Source: Cyclospora cayetanensis (Eukaryota; Apicomplexa; Conoidasida; Eucoccidiorida; Eimeriidae). Taken from it: a DNA stretch of 64,000 bases. Below, piece by piece: positions 32,332 through 46,100 of the stretch (position 1 is the first letter of the stretch; each line of letters begins with the position of its first letter). A model generated the notes under the pieces. That model had not been told where the DNA came from, searched no databases, and was given only the letters and a program-made list of their open reading frames with translations. Location: NCBI RefSeq assembly GCF_002999335.1, contig NW_020312097.1, forward strand, positions 1-64,000, read 5' to 3'. A program made the translations under genes and the position numbers.

Positions 32332-33300
32332 TGTCTTTCCTTATGTGCGTGTATGATGCAACGACCTTGCTGGTAGCGTTTTCTGCGGAGAGTCTGCACC
32401 AGAATTACGGAATTGTCCGAGAAGTTTTGCGCGTCATGGGCTGCAAGCCGTTAGACTGACAGTGTTAGATGGCTGGTTGCATGACGACTCCAGAAACTCC
32501 TCCGCCACCCACACACGGGTACTGGCCTTTAAGGTGAAGGATAGCGTCGAAGAGGAGCACACCACCGGCTCTCCTCTTAGGGCCTTCCGGTTATTTCCCC
32601 TCCTGTACATCTGCAAAATACTCTGCAGCTCGCGCTTTCCGGTCTTAATGGGGCTGGTTCCACATGAACTATGGTGTGATAGCAGTAATGCCCTTAGACT
32701 CGTTGAAGAGGTATCCTCGGGTGGAAAGGGGCGCTCATCAACTCGGCTGAGGCGGGACATGCAGGGTTCAACTCCAAAGAGCCGCATTGAGTGCCGTTCG
32801 TGTTTCCGCGCATTTTGCACCACTGTTGCCTTAAACTTAGCATTGCTTGCTTTTAAGGGATATTTATGACTGCTAGACTTTTTTGCACACAAAATCCATT
32901 GCCTGTGGAGTCGCAGACACACCGCTCCATCGGCGGACGGCCGTCCACGAACTGAAACGTCGCGACACGCCCCCGTGCAACTTGTTGAACACAAGGCGTT
33001 TTTAATGGCGGTCACAACCGAATGCGAATTTCGTTATATCAAGTTTTGCGACGGAGACATTCGCTGCGTTTCGCGTCATGGGAAGGCATTGAACCGCTCC
33101 TCACAAACATCAGGAAAGCCGATACTTGCGCATGGACTGCGGGTCTCCTCTGTACTCCGCTACACAAGGTTTTGACATTTAAATGATTCCGATGGCCGCT
33201 TTTCATTAAAAGAAGCAATTTTCGCACCACTCTGTTCTGAGATAAGGGTGCTCGAGGGCCCCCATTAGAGCTACCTGCCCAGTGGCCAGCAAGAAACCCC
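32332..33300. other. End of the repeat-poor island, no gene recognised
   Basis: A 193-codon minus frame (32434-33015) and a 135-codon plus frame (32462-32869) overlap antiparallel; neither resembles a known family. Repeat-rich character (CAGCAG, GCATGC) returns from about 33.3 kb. Confidence 0.45.
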
Positions 33301-33889
33301 AGAGCAAGTGGGAAAAGGCCAGCGTGCGCAGTGCAGACACAGCGAAGGAGAACAAGAGCAAGAAGAAGCAGCTTCTTGGCTGTGGCACCAGTTGCAGCAT
33401 CCTCCCATGGAAGGCCAAGCAGCTGCGATACGAAAAACGGCTTTTGAGGAACGTCGAAGGAATTTCAGAAACCATTTCTTTGCCTCTGAAGGCATTTGAA
33501 TACCCCCCGGCATCACTACTCAGAGCAGCCTGGACGCACGCTGCATGCATGCATGCATGAATGCATGCCACATAGGCAGTCGCATTGGCTGCCTGCCCTT
33601 TTACGCGCATCGTAGCAGCAGTTGATGGCACTGCGGCTGCTGCAGCGAGACAGCCACGGGGAGGACGCCTAAGACTCCCGTACCCGTATGCACAGCGGCT
33701 TGTGTAGCATCAGTGCGACGTACTGAAAGCCTCAGGGAGAAACACCGATCATATGGCCTCGTTTAGCTCCGTCCTGCTGCCTCTCCACCAGCCAGCAGCC
33801 GTAAGCTCGCTGCATCTTGGCTTAGTTTTGAGGCGTAAAGGCTGAGGGGAAGCGCCTGCGCCTCACAACAAGGCGAGAAACAACGTGTT

Positions 33890-34366
33890 TTGCTTTTCTC
33901 TCAGAGTGGAGGGCAGCCGCTCCAACAGCAAGTGCCATACGGCCCACCTGTGTCGCTGACTCCTCAGACAGCAAAGCGGCTGTTGCAGCAGCACAAGGAG
34001 TGGGTGCATGCGGCAGTCTTTACAGCCGAGGGTCTCTGTGTTGCCGCTACCTTTAGCGAGCCAGTGGAATTTCAGTACGTTCTGGACTGTGCTGCAGCCT
34101 TTTATTCCCCAAAGCAGCTACCCTCGGCACGAAGCAAGCCTCTCAAAAAAGGCTTATGTCTTTGCCTGCAGCATGCACAGGAGTCGCCCTTCCGGCTACC
34201 CACTCTGGCGAGTTTCTGTTCGTCGCAGGTGTCGTTCTTAGCTCTGGAGAATCTTCTGTGCGGTTTGCGTGTGGGCAGAGCAGTTGCGCGTGCTTTCTCT
34301 TCCCGCCAGACCGCCATTAGCGAAGGCGTCGAGTTTCTCGGATGCGTGTATTCTGTTATGAGGTGA
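33890..34366 (+). CDS. Candidate exon(s) of an unrecognised plus-strand gene
   Basis: Not identified. After a CTCTCAG acceptor near 33905 the frame reads GGQPLQQQVPYGPPVSLTPQ, then TAKRLLQQHKEWVHAAVFTA, EGLCVAATFSEPVEFQYVLD and CAAAFYSPKQLPS, a plausible folded sequence. Downstream of about 34130 all three plus frames stay open for a while and I cannot choose between them. Possible companion exons are about 33308-33480 (EEAASWLWHQLQHPPMEGQA), 35098-35277 (LLDAIKGLSRMGEELLLLAV) and about 35490-35550 (LPETIESLLARQRLAF). They may belong to one gene spanning about 33.3-35.6 kb. Confidence 0.35.
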   Translation: MLFSQSGGQPLQQQVPYGPPVSLTPQTAKRLLQQHKEWVHAAVFTAEGLCVAATFSEPVEFQYVLDCAAAFYSPKQLPSARSKPLKKGLCLCLQHAQESPFRLPTLASFCSSQVSFLALENLLCGLRVGRAVARAFSSRQTAISEGVEFLGCVYSVMR

Positions 34367-34494
34367 TGACAGACTGACTGTCACACACACGCACGACATG
34401 CCGTCTTGCAGGGCCGGCCTTAGCCTGTTGCAGATAGAGCTTTAGAACACTGCAAAGGAGCCAGCATTTCGACGCAGTTGTTGTCGGGTTCTCC

Positions 34495-34770
34495 TCTACA
34501 CAGAGGGAGAAAAGAAGGGAGAAAGGGGGAGAAAGAGGAGGAGAAAAGAAGGGAGAAAGGGGGGAGAAAGAGGAGGAGAAAAGAAGGGAGAAAAGGAGAA
34601 AGGGGGCGAGAAAGGAAGGGAGAAAGGGGGGAGAAAGAAAGGGAGAAAGAAAGGGAGGGAGAACGGTAGGGAGAAAGAAAGTGAGGGAGAAAGGGAGAAC
34701 GGTAGGGAGAAAGGAAGGGAGGGAAAAGGGGAGAACGGTAGGGAGAAAGAAAGGGAGGGAGAAAGGGCTT
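34495..34770. repeat. GGGAGAAAGG purine-rich minisatellite
   Basis: Variable units of GGGAGAAAGGGG and AGGAGAAAAGAA over about 275 bp, later units carrying ACGGTAGGGAGAAAG. The Pro/Leu/Ser-rich minus frame across it is an artefact. It is probably intronic or intergenic. Confidence 0.9.
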
Positions 34771-35274
34771 TGTTGTATGAGGCCTGGCCAGTGCTGCAGT
34801 GAGGTTTTAGTTTTTTGGCTTAAGGTGCAACGCTCAGGTATGCCCCTTCCATTATTATTTGTCGTCGTGGAAACGGCGAGGATACGGAGGGCCTTGCGCT
34901 TCTGAAGGTGAGCGCGAGATCGAGTAGCATTTAGCTGTCTAATTACACTCAAGTCAACGACCAGCTCGATTTCCTGCTCCTTGGCAGTGGGGATGCAGTC
35001 TGCCGAGGGCACTGGCGTGCGACTCCCGACTTCTAAAAAAAACAAGCAGCCGAGCAGTCTAGACACACGCTGCATGCATGCATGCATGCATGCATGCTCT
35101 CCTCGGCTTTTGGATGCGATTAAGGGGCTATCTCGCATGGGGGAGGAACTGTTACTACTGGCCGTCTACCGTCCCCCCACCGTCTCTGCCTCGGCAGTGT
35201 CGCAAATGCGGCGTTTCTTCGAGTCGCATCGTGAGGCGTACAGGAACCCAACGGCCCCCTCTGTCCCCTCCCGC

Positions 35275-35412
35275 TAGCTAGCTAGCTAACTAGGAAGCAA
35301 CAAACTAGCCGAAAACTAGGAAGCTACAAGTTAGCCAACAACTAGGAAGCAACAAACTAGCCAACAACTAGGAAGCAACAAACCAGCCAACAACTAGGAA
35401 GCAACAAACCAG
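35275..35412. repeat. 26-bp tandem repeat AACTAGGAAGCAACAAACTAGCC
   Basis: A GCTAGCTAGCTAGCTAACTAGG start is followed by about five copies of AACTAGGAAGCAACAAACTAGCCAAC with small variants (CTACAAGTTAGCC, AACCAGCC). Confidence 0.9.
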
Positions 35413-36209
35413 CCAGCACACACGGGTAGCTCATGTACACTCCCTTCCCTGCCACCATGTGTTGCGCGCTGCAGTGGGGACGCTGCCGACGTTGAGGCTT
35501 CCAGAGACTATCGAGAGTCTCTTGGCTAGGCAACGCCTTGCCTTCACTGGAAGCACGTAGCGATGCCTGCTGCCTCCGAGCCAGCCGATGGGGGAGCGCA
35601 TGGGAGGCCGCATGCGCGCCACAGCTGCGACCACCTGGAAGAGGGGGAGAGAGGAAGCGGCTTGGCAAGTGGAAGCAGCTCCTTCCACACGAACAGCTTG
35701 CCACCTATGCTTGCGTGCAAGCTCTAAAATAACACCAGGGGGATATCTGTGGAGTCTAGCTAGCTACTTTGTCTAGATGCTGTAGGACTGCGAAATAGGA
35801 AACGGGCTGAAAGGAGCTGAAGCTAGGACGGGAAGGTTCTGGAAGTGTCACTCTGTCTGGGATCGGCCTCTCGAAGGTTCACCAATTCCAACACCCGTGA
35901 AACGCGAACTATGTATATATATACATATATATATATATAAATATCTAGATAGTCGCCCCCTTAGAACCCTGCAATAGCAACAAGCACTAGTGACTAGGCA
36001 TTCTTTTCTCCAAACTCTAGGTTTTTGCAGACTTTCAGAAAATGCAATACCGACACGCAGGTTCCTTCTGGCACCGAGGCAGCGCAGCCTTTTGCGTCTC
36101 CAAGGGCAGGAAAGGCTACGAGCAGGAGCAGCCACACAACAAGACGCTTTGACGTATCATGCAGTTGCACAGACGCTGCTTTTCCCTGCCAATGCACAAG
36201 CCGTGCAGC

Positions 36210-37359
<1,150 letters not shown>

Positions 37360-37549
37360 CGTGCTCGTGAGACTGGTGGTTTTTCAGCAACAACAGCAGC
37401 AGCGGCCAGAAACAAGAAATTAATAGGAACCACACAGCGTGAAGACGTCTGCCTCCTGCTGCCCAGGTGGCTGCCAGAATGCCGCAACGGCTGCCAGAGG
37501 AACAGCAGCAGCAACAACAAGCCCCCCCACAGGGCGAAGCCTCCTCGCG

Positions 37550-37599
37550 CATGCATGCAGGTGCATGCACGTGCATGCACCTGCATGCACCTGCATGCC
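37550..37599. promoter_or_regulatory. GCATGC cluster upstream of ribosomal protein S14
   Basis: Five GCATGC cores in 50 bp, each about 10 bp apart (GCATGCATGCAGGTGCATGC and on), 190-240 bp upstream of the S14 start codon. Toxoplasma ribosomal protein promoters share the TRP-2 motif [T/C]GCATGC[G/A]. The spacing near one helical turn suggests side-by-side binding on one DNA face; that part is inference. Confidence 0.7.
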
Positions 37600-38462
37600 T
37601 ACGCGTCCGTACCCTGCCCGTGTGGCTGCTGCTCCCCTCAGCCGAGCGCCCCGTTCCGCTTGTTTTATAGAGGGAAAGCGGGAAAAACCGTATTTAAAAA
37701 CAATTTTTTTCAAAATGCGTGCCAACGAGATGCTTGGAAGGGCTATTTTCCGCCAAAAGCTTCATAAATGCAGGCAGCCAGGCACCAGGGGGAGCTCGGC
37801 CCCCTTCCAACGATCGACTGCTGCCTTCTTCATCCGCCCATGCGGCAGCGGTTGGCAGCAGTGGCTGCTGCTGCTGGCGCATGCACCTGTGTGCAGATTT
37901 GTTGCTGCGGCTGCTAAAATCTAAAGAAAAAGGCGGCTGCATCGTGTCGTAAGTTACGAAAATAGGGAACAAAGGCTCTCAGCGACGCGCAGTGCCAGTT
38001 TTTTAGAAAGTTTTCTACAACTCGTCGCGCCGCAAGCGCTGCAATCGGGAGCCTTATAGGGGGCCTCCTTGTGGACTAGCTATCGCCTCGAGCTGCAATA
38101 CTGCAACGCTTGTCATCGCCGGAAGGCATGCGGTCTAGGGTTCACGCATGGACTCATGTATATACACACATGCACACCTATGCATACACCTGCGCCTACG
38201 CATACACCTACGCCTACGCGTGCGCCTACACCGACAGGCCGCACTCCACGCAAACAGCGGTAGCAGCTGAAACGGCGTGCTCTCCTCGCCTGGCATCTGA
38301 ACTCAATACTGCTCATGAGCTGCACTAGCATAGGCCTGCAGCGCCCGCTGCAGGAGCAGCAGCAGCCGCAGCCGCACCAGCAGCAGCAGCAGCTGCTGCA
38401 ACAGCTGCAAGAAGGTCAGCAGCAGCAGCAGCAGTAGCTCGCTCAGCTCCGTCCGCAGAGGA

Positions 38463-39934
38463 AGCCTCCTAGGGCTCTCCGCGAACATGAAGCAGTCACC
38501 CAGTTGCGCATGTGGCGGCAACTGCCACGAGGGAGACATTTTCTCCGCAGCTGCAGCCGCAGCAAGCGTACTGTGCAACAGTGCATGCGAGGACGAGCTG
38601 CTGCTGCTACCCCACGGCCAGCTGCAGCGTCTCCGCAGCAACAACGCGTATTGCTGCCTGGAGGCAGCAGCAACTGCTGCAGAGCTGCTTCAGCAGCAGC
38701 TGCAGCACCAGCTGCTCCCACCAGGACCGGCAGCAGCGGCTTTGCTGCTGGAGGTGTGTGAAGCAGCGGCAGAAATCCTTCTCCGTGCTCATCGGCTGCG
38801 ACGTTCGTTCGCTATCAAGTATGCAGTGGAGCCCGCATTCGTTGTTAGACTTCAGAGTTTAGCCAGCCCGCGTTCAAGATTTTTTTTGACTCAGGAAAAG
38901 GAGGGAGAGGAGAAGGGGGAGAGGGCAGTAGTCAGGGGAATTTATGAATTGGTTTATTTTTTCGCGATTTTCTGACAGACATCATATGCCACACTTCTGC
39001 GATGTTGCTGCTGCTGCTTCGGATGTTGCAGGCAGGCCGCCATCCAGCTCCTCGTTTCTGCTGCTGCTGCGGCTGTACAGACAGCAGGATCGACAGTGGT
39101 TCTGCCGCTTTTGCAGCTATTGCCATCGTGCATCAGTAGTTGCTGCTGGAATAACTGCGCAGCGAAGTCGAAGCCGCTGCAGCAACGGCGGAGCGCTCTT
39201 GATTTGCATGCTGGAGGGGTCGTCTCACCACAGCGCAGCAGCAGCAGCAGCTGCTGCTGCGGTGCAGATCTGAGCAGCAGCAGCAGCCGCCGCAGCGCAC
39301 TCTCCATCACGAGGGGGCTTGCTGGACTGCCTGAGGAAAGCAGGAAGCACGGCATTGACTGCTGCAGGAGATTTCTGCCACAAGCCTGTGGCGATATACT
39401 CATTCGCGAGCAAATCGCCGATGTGCTTATCGCAGCCGTTCAGAGTAGGCTCCTCCAGCTCCCACGCCTCTTGTCTGTTCTGCCGCCTTTCTTCAGAGTC
39501 TGCAGGAGCTATTTGCGCCTTTGGCACCCGCTAGATGGGTGTGGGAGGTTGGAGCACTCCCTGCGAGATGCTCTTCTCCACAGGAAGCTCTGTCTCGCAG
39601 GACGTGTCATGGCACTCCTTGCCGTCGCTGCTTTTGCTGTCGTTTGCCGTCCTTTGGTGTAGGTGTGGAGGCAGACGGCAGCAGCAGCAGCCTCAGCACC
39701 AACTGCAGAAGCAACAGCGGAAGCAGAAGCAGGAGCAACAGCAGAAGCAGCAGCAGCAGCAACACTAGTAGAACGACGACCAGCAGCCATGCAAGCATTC
39801 TCGCTGCTGCTGCGGAGGCGCTAGACAGCCCCCTTCGCCTCTGGATTTTACAGCGCATGCCTCCCGCGAAGCTTCAGGAGATACAGCAGCTTCGACGGCC
39901 TCATCACACGCAGCAGAAGTACTCCGCTTTTCTG
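38463..39934 (+). CDS. Candidate N-terminal exons of TOR
   Basis: Helix-rich plus frames precede the secure TOR exons. About 38487-38880 has LLEVCEAAAEILLRAHRLRR and FAIKYAVEPAFVVRLQS. About 39365-39655 has FLPQACGDILIREQIADVLI, SRLLQLPRLLSVLPPFF and GRVMALLAVAAFAVVCR. About 39780-39934 has ILAAAAEALDSPLRLWILQR and QQLRRPHHTQQKYSAFL, ending at CTG|GTGAGT in phase 0, which matches the next exon at 40170. These look like HEAT-type helices in the correct orientation, but starts and junctions before 39934 are not resolved and the TOR initiator codon is not identified. Minus frames here are Leu/Ser/Ala-rich and less convincing. Confidence 0.4.
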
Positions 39935-40169
39935 GTGAGTGGCAGGCAGCCAGCAGCAAGCCAAAGTCTGCTCTGCAGCCTTTCTGGAAAAAGCGGGGAA
40001 AACAGTCTTCTCTCTCGCGCTGAACGACACAAGGCCGTTTGCGAGGCGAGGAGGGCTGCTGCAGCGGCGGAAGCTTCTTGGCTCTCTCTGCTCGATTTGT
40101 TTTTTTGACAAACGGAGTTTTCTCGAAGAGGCTTTTCTCGCAGTGTCTTTTCTTGCTGCTGCCTCGCAG

Positions 40170-43100
40170 GCAAAGATCCTTTCGACTCACGTGTCGTTCC
40201 TCTCCAAGGAGGCAGCGGCAGCGGCAGCAGTTTGCTGCTGGCATCCGCAGACGTCTCCAGAGCAAGAGCAACACGAGAATCTATGGTCTGCACTCTCAGC
40301 ACTTGTCTTGCTGAGGCATCCGCCTCCTCGAGGCGATGGAGAAGCAAGAACGCAGTGGCAGCTGCTGCAGCAAGAAGGGTCCCTTCTTCTAGCGGCAGCA
40401 GCACTGCAACTGGGCTGTGTGAAACTTCGCGTAAGAGTTTAGAGAGCTGGGGAAGACGGTGTGTCTGTATGTGTCTGTGTCTGTGTGTGGGTGTGTCAGT
40501 ATGTGTATGTCTGTGTCTGTATGTATATGTCTGTATGTCTGTGTCTGTATGTATGTGTCTGTGTCTGTATGTATATGTCTGTGTGTGTGTGTGTGTATAT
40601 GTCTGTATGTATGTGTCTGTATGTCTGTGTCTGTATGTGTATGTCTGTGTCTGTATGTATATGGCTGTGTCTGTATGTATGTGTCTGTATGTATATGTCT
40701 ATGTGCTCGTGGTGTGGGGGGTGTTTCTTTGGCAACGCGTTGTACGTGGAAAAGCTGCCCACGTTCTCTATGCTGCCTTATTTATTACTCAGCTTTTATT
40801 CGGTGTATCGCTTAGTGTTAAAAGCCTTCGACACGTCGAACTTCCTCTTTTTGCCCTGGCTATTGCGCTGGTGTCTGCAGAAACAAGTGATGGCATTGAA
40901 CAGCTTGCTTAGCGAGGCGCTGCATGCAGCAACCCTGTGCCTGAATGAGACGCAGCAGGAGAGAGAAGAGCAGCAGCATCAGGAGGGAGATCAGCTGCGG
41001 CATCAGGAGAGAGAAGAGCAGCAGCATCAGGAGGAGGAGAGAGCGCAGCAGCAGAAGAAGCGGGAGAGAGAGCAGCAACAGACGGAGCGAAAAGGGCATG
41101 CCTGCAGCCTGCCGTTTCGCATCTTGCTGGCAGCAATGCGGCTGCTTGCAGCAGCAGCAGCAGCAGCAGAAGCTCACGACAAGGCCCTTGAAGGGAGTGG
41201 CTGGGTGTCTGAGGGGGTGAAACTGCTGCTGCTGCTGCTGTCAGCGGAGACGCAGCAGCCAGAAAGACAGGCAGATCATGAGCAGCAGCAACTGCCGCTG
41301 AGCGCGAGGCAGCAAGAGCTGCGGCAGGATGAAGGGGGGTTGCCAGTTTTTTCTCCGCATGCGCGGGAGGGGCCTCTTTCCAAGCTGCAGAGGCAGCAGC
41401 AGCAGCAGCAGCAGCTGTCTGTACACCACGAGGAGTCTCCGACGACTCGCGATCAAGAGCTGCTAGCTGCTAAAGATGCTGCGCTGCTTGCGGGGTGCCG
41501 ACTCGTGGCTGCTGCTAAGCTGCCGAGGTTGCTGCATGATGACGTCAAGCGTGTCGTACTGCAGGAGTTGCAGCACAGAATTCAGCAGCACAAGCAGCAG
41601 AGGCGGCGCAGTGGACTGGAGACAACGTTCCTTTGCAGTCACTGTGCATGCAAAAGCAGCGGGGGCAAAGCAACTCCGTGTCTCGCCCCTTCGGCTGTCG
41701 CGTTGCAGTGTGTGTTGTTGCTGCTGCAACACGAACTGCACCACCAACAACACCAACCAGACCAAGAGCAACAGCACCAACAGCAAGAGCAGCAACAGTT
41801 GGAGAGCCTCTTGGCGGAGTCTCTGGAATACGTATTCGAGCAGCATCCCCTGCTGCTGCTGCACGGGCAGCCTTTGCTTGAGGCGCTGCTGCAGGCAGCA
41901 GCAGCTCAGCGACGCGTTCAAGAGTTGCTGCTTCAGCAGCTGCTGCAGTGTCTCTTTCTCTTGGGGGAAAGATCGGTGGCTGCGCTAGTCATTGTACATA
42001 CACTGGGTGCTGTGGGACGTCTGTGGCTGGGCGGGCAAGGAGAGCAGCAGCATTTGCAGCAGCATTTGCAGCAGCAGCAGCAGCATTTGCAGCAGCATTT
42101 GCAGCAGCAGCAGCAGCATTTGCAGCAGCAGCAGCATTTGCAGCAGCAGCAAGGCAGCAAAGCTGGCAGAGAGCTTCTTGCTGTTTTTCTTGATGTTCTA
42201 CAGAGGCTTTTGCAGCTTGGCAATTTGCCGATGCGGCGAGCAGCTTATCATGCTGCTGCTGCATTGTTGCAGGGATGCTCCATGCCTTCGTCTTCCAATG
42301 ATGCACTGTATCCGGAGCTGCTGCAGTGGAGTGCTGCTGCTGCTGCTGCTGCTGCTGCAGACGAATGCGGATATATGCGCCTTACAGCAGCAGAAACGGT
42401 TTTTGTCGCCTCAGCAGCCGTTGCCACGCGCATGCATACACCAGCAGCTGTTGCTGCTGCTGACAGCATTTGTAATGCTGCTGTAAATCTTCTTGCTGGT
42501 GGAGAGCCACTTCTGCAGCGCCTCGCTGTTGCAGCGCTCTCAAGGTAAGGCGTACTACGCTGTCTCCTGGAGTGTATGTATTGTATATCTATTTATGTAT
42601 ATTGATTGTATATTCATCTATATTCTATATGTATCGATATTTATGCGCATATTGTATGTATATGAATCTATATTTATATGTATCTATATGTACATGTACA
42701 TGTGTACGTGTATTGTATCTGTATCTACATGTATATGTATGTTGTATGTATATGTATGCTGTATGTATCTATATGTATGTCTATATGTAGATGTACATGT
42801 GTAGTGTATGTACATGTATGCAGATATATGTATATTGTATGTATCTATCTGTATATGTGTATTGTATCTATGTGTGCATTGTATGTATATGTATATTGTA
42901 TGTATCTATCTGTATATGTGTATATGTAGTGTATGTACATGTATGTATGTGCACATGCATGTGTACATGTGTAGTGTATGTACATGCATGCAAATACATG
43001 TATATGTATATTGGATTTATCTGTGTACGCGAATACTATATACATGTACATATCTATAAATCTATATATATATATATACACCTATATATTCATATGTATG

Positions 43101-46100
43101 TATATCTATCTATCTATCTGTGCATGAAGGCGCACACAAGCGGTTCCATGGGACCGCATGTAGACGTCTGCTGCAGCTTCCCCATCTGCGGTGGAAGACG
43201 TGTATTAGCGTCTGCATGCTGGCAGAACGTGTGTTGCGCTGCGATGTGTGTTGCAGATTGCCGGGGTGCTTTGGTTTGTCTCGAGCTCCGAGGTGTCTGT
43301 ACAGCAGCATGGAAGCCTCTGTTGCGTTGCTGCAGACAGCTGCGTGCTCAGGAGCAGCAGCGCAGCAGCTGTTGCTGCTGCGGCTGCTGCTCCCGTCGAA
43401 TGATAGAGCGCCTCGAGGAGAGGTGGCAGCAGCAGCGGCAGCTGAATTTGTCTGCAGCAAAGTTGCAACTTTGCTGCGCGCTGCAGCGGAGGGCACTGCT
43501 GAAGCGCCTGCTGCTGCAGCAGCCACAGCTGAGTACAGCATGCGGGAGGCTCCTGCAGCTGCAGCAGCAGCAGCGGAGTTAGCCCTTGATGATCGCGTGG
43601 CTGCTGTAGAAATGATCACGGGAGTTGCGCTTAGCGGCAGGAAGTGTGCATGCAGCAGCAAAGAGAGAGGCACTCATCGCCAGCGCCTCAAAGCTGTCGC
43701 GTCGACGGCTGTTGTGTGGTCGGTGCTCTCTGAAGTGCTTTCATTCATGCAGCAAAAACAGCAGTCCGACGCGTCGTTTTTCGTGATGCTGCTGCTCAGT
43801 CTGCTCAAACCTGCTGCCTTCGCTGTGGGGAGCCTTCATCATGCATGTCTCAAAGGGGCAGCTGCGTCGACAGCTTTGACACTTCTGCGTTGCTGCTGGG
43901 CAGCAGACGCTATACCAGCTGCAGCTGCTGCTGCTGAAGCTGCTCTGAGACGTTCGCACCAAACTCCTGCTGCAATCCAGCAGCAGCAGCTGCTGCTGCT
44001 GCATCAGTTCCTCGCCACTGCTGCTCCTCCCCCCTACACCTCCTCCTGTACAGGTGAGAGCGCGGCAAGGCTGCCTGGAACGACACACGTAACAGCTGCA
44101 TGCAGCACGCGCAACGACCGCTGCAGTAGCACATTCTTGGGGCTTGCTTGTGAGCGTCTGCATGCGGCCTTTGCGAATCAGAGGGAAGACAACAGGAAGA
44201 GCTTGCGGCACTTGCAGGCTTCGTCATTCAACTTCGAGAAGCGGCTGCAAGTAGGGATCTCTTCCAGTTATCCTTCTTACTGTGTGTGCTCGTGCTTTTA
44301 TCGCCTCTCTGTGTATGTGTGTGTGTGCGTTTCTGTGTGTTTGTGTGTGTGTGTCAGTGTGTCAGTGTGTCTGTCTGTGTGTGTGTGTTTATACCTGTCT
44401 GGGTGTCAGTGTTTCTGTCAGTGTGTGTGTTTCTGTCTGTGTGTATGTTTCTGTGTGTGCATGTGTGTGTTTCTGTCCGTGTGTATGCTTCTGTATGTGT
44501 GTGTTTCTGTGTGTTTCTTTCACCTGTCTGTGTGTCAGTGTTTCTGTTAGTGTCTGTCTGTCTGTCTGTCTTTGTTTGTGTCTGTGTCTGGCATGCGCAT
44601 CTAGCGGGTGTTTTGTGTGAACTCGGAGCAGTTGTTGATCACCCTGCCTGCGTGTCGCGTGTTTTTGGTGCTGCAGTTGAGTGGCTACCAGCTAGCTGCG
44701 CTGCAATCGCTACGCAGAGTTGGGTAAACACAAGTGTCAGCAGCAGCAGCAGCAGCAGCAGCAGCAATGATTTAGGAAGCGTCTCGGCTGCTGCTGCGGC
44801 ATGGCTAAAAAGCCTCTGTTTCGTATACAGCCCCCGCTGTTGTCTGCTTCTGCTGTCAGCCTCGTTTGTCAGCCTCGGTGATATTTTGAAGGATCTTTTG
44901 CTGCAGGAGCAGCAGCAGTTGCAGCAGCACTGCATGCAGGAAGCACGCGATTTGCAGGCGCAGCGGCTGCAGCTTTTGCAGCTGCTTGACATGCTTCTGT
45001 GGGAGCTCCAGTCTGAGCAGCAGCAGCAGCAGCAGCACGAGGGGGTCAAGCGACTGTACGATGTGCTGCTGCTGCTGCTCGATGCTGCAACAGCCAGCAT
45101 TTGCCACAGCGTGCAGAAGCAACAGCAGCACCGGCAAATCCTACCCCACAAAGATCTGCAACAGCAGCAGCACAAGCACCACAAGCAACAGCAACAGCAG
45201 CACCACAAGCAACAGCAACAGCAGCACCACAAGCAACAGCAACAGCAGCACCACAAGCAACAGCAACAGCAGCACCACAAGCAACAGCAACTGCACCACA
45301 AGCAACTGCAACAGCAACCAACTGCCGCTGCAGGATCGCAGCTGTCTCCTCAGAAAATGAGTCTGGCACTACCGATGCTGCATGTGCCCTTCCAGACGGT
45401 GACAGTGTCTGCGCGTGTCAAGCAGTGCAGCAAGAGCAGCGTCTCGACGCAACCCGCCTTTGGGCATGCGTGTCAGGAGGTTCGCACGGCTGCGAGCGAG
45501 GGAGCTGCAGTCAGAAAAGCAACGACTTTGGCTGGAGAAAGCTCCGTTCGCGCACCAGTAGCTCGTCCCCCTTCAGCTGCTGCTGCAGGAGCAGCAGCAG
45601 CGGCTGCAGTGCTCGCTTCTTACAGCTGCTCCACGGAGCTTGGAGGCATGAGCAGCAGCAGCAGCAGCTCGAGCAGCAGCAGCAGCAGCAGCGGCATGCA
45701 GCACTTCTCCTCCTCCTCTTACTACTCCTACTACGACGACCATCACCGCTGCCAGCTCGTGCATCTGCCCATTGCCGCGCAGCAAGAGGCTTTCATCCTG
45801 CTCGACATGCTGCAGCAGCTGCTTCCACAGAGAGCTCCCTGCAGCGCACTGCTGCCGCGGCTGGCGCGGCTGTTTCTGCTCCACAAAATCGCCCACGATA
45901 TGCTTGAAAAAAGGCCTCCTTGCAGCAACAAAGATAGCAGCAACAAAGATAGCGGCAACAAAGAGAGCAGCGAGGAGGGCAGCAGCAGCAGCATGAGCAT
46001 GAGCATGAGCATGAGCATGAGCATGAGCATGAGCATGAGCATGCAGCAGCAGCTGCTTTCCGGATGCTGCACCCTCTGTGAGCATGCAGTGTCTCTGCTT

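Noticed and set aside
32434..33015. 193-codon minus frame near the tRNA
   Set aside because: No family resemblance, no signal peptide, overlapped by an antiparallel 135-codon frame; long chance frames are expected at this base composition.
40461..40880. N-terminal Val/Cys extension of the large TOR exon frame
   Set aside because: Microsatellite intron; the preceding exon ends at a GTAAGA donor (40431) and the acceptor at 40880 is in phase.
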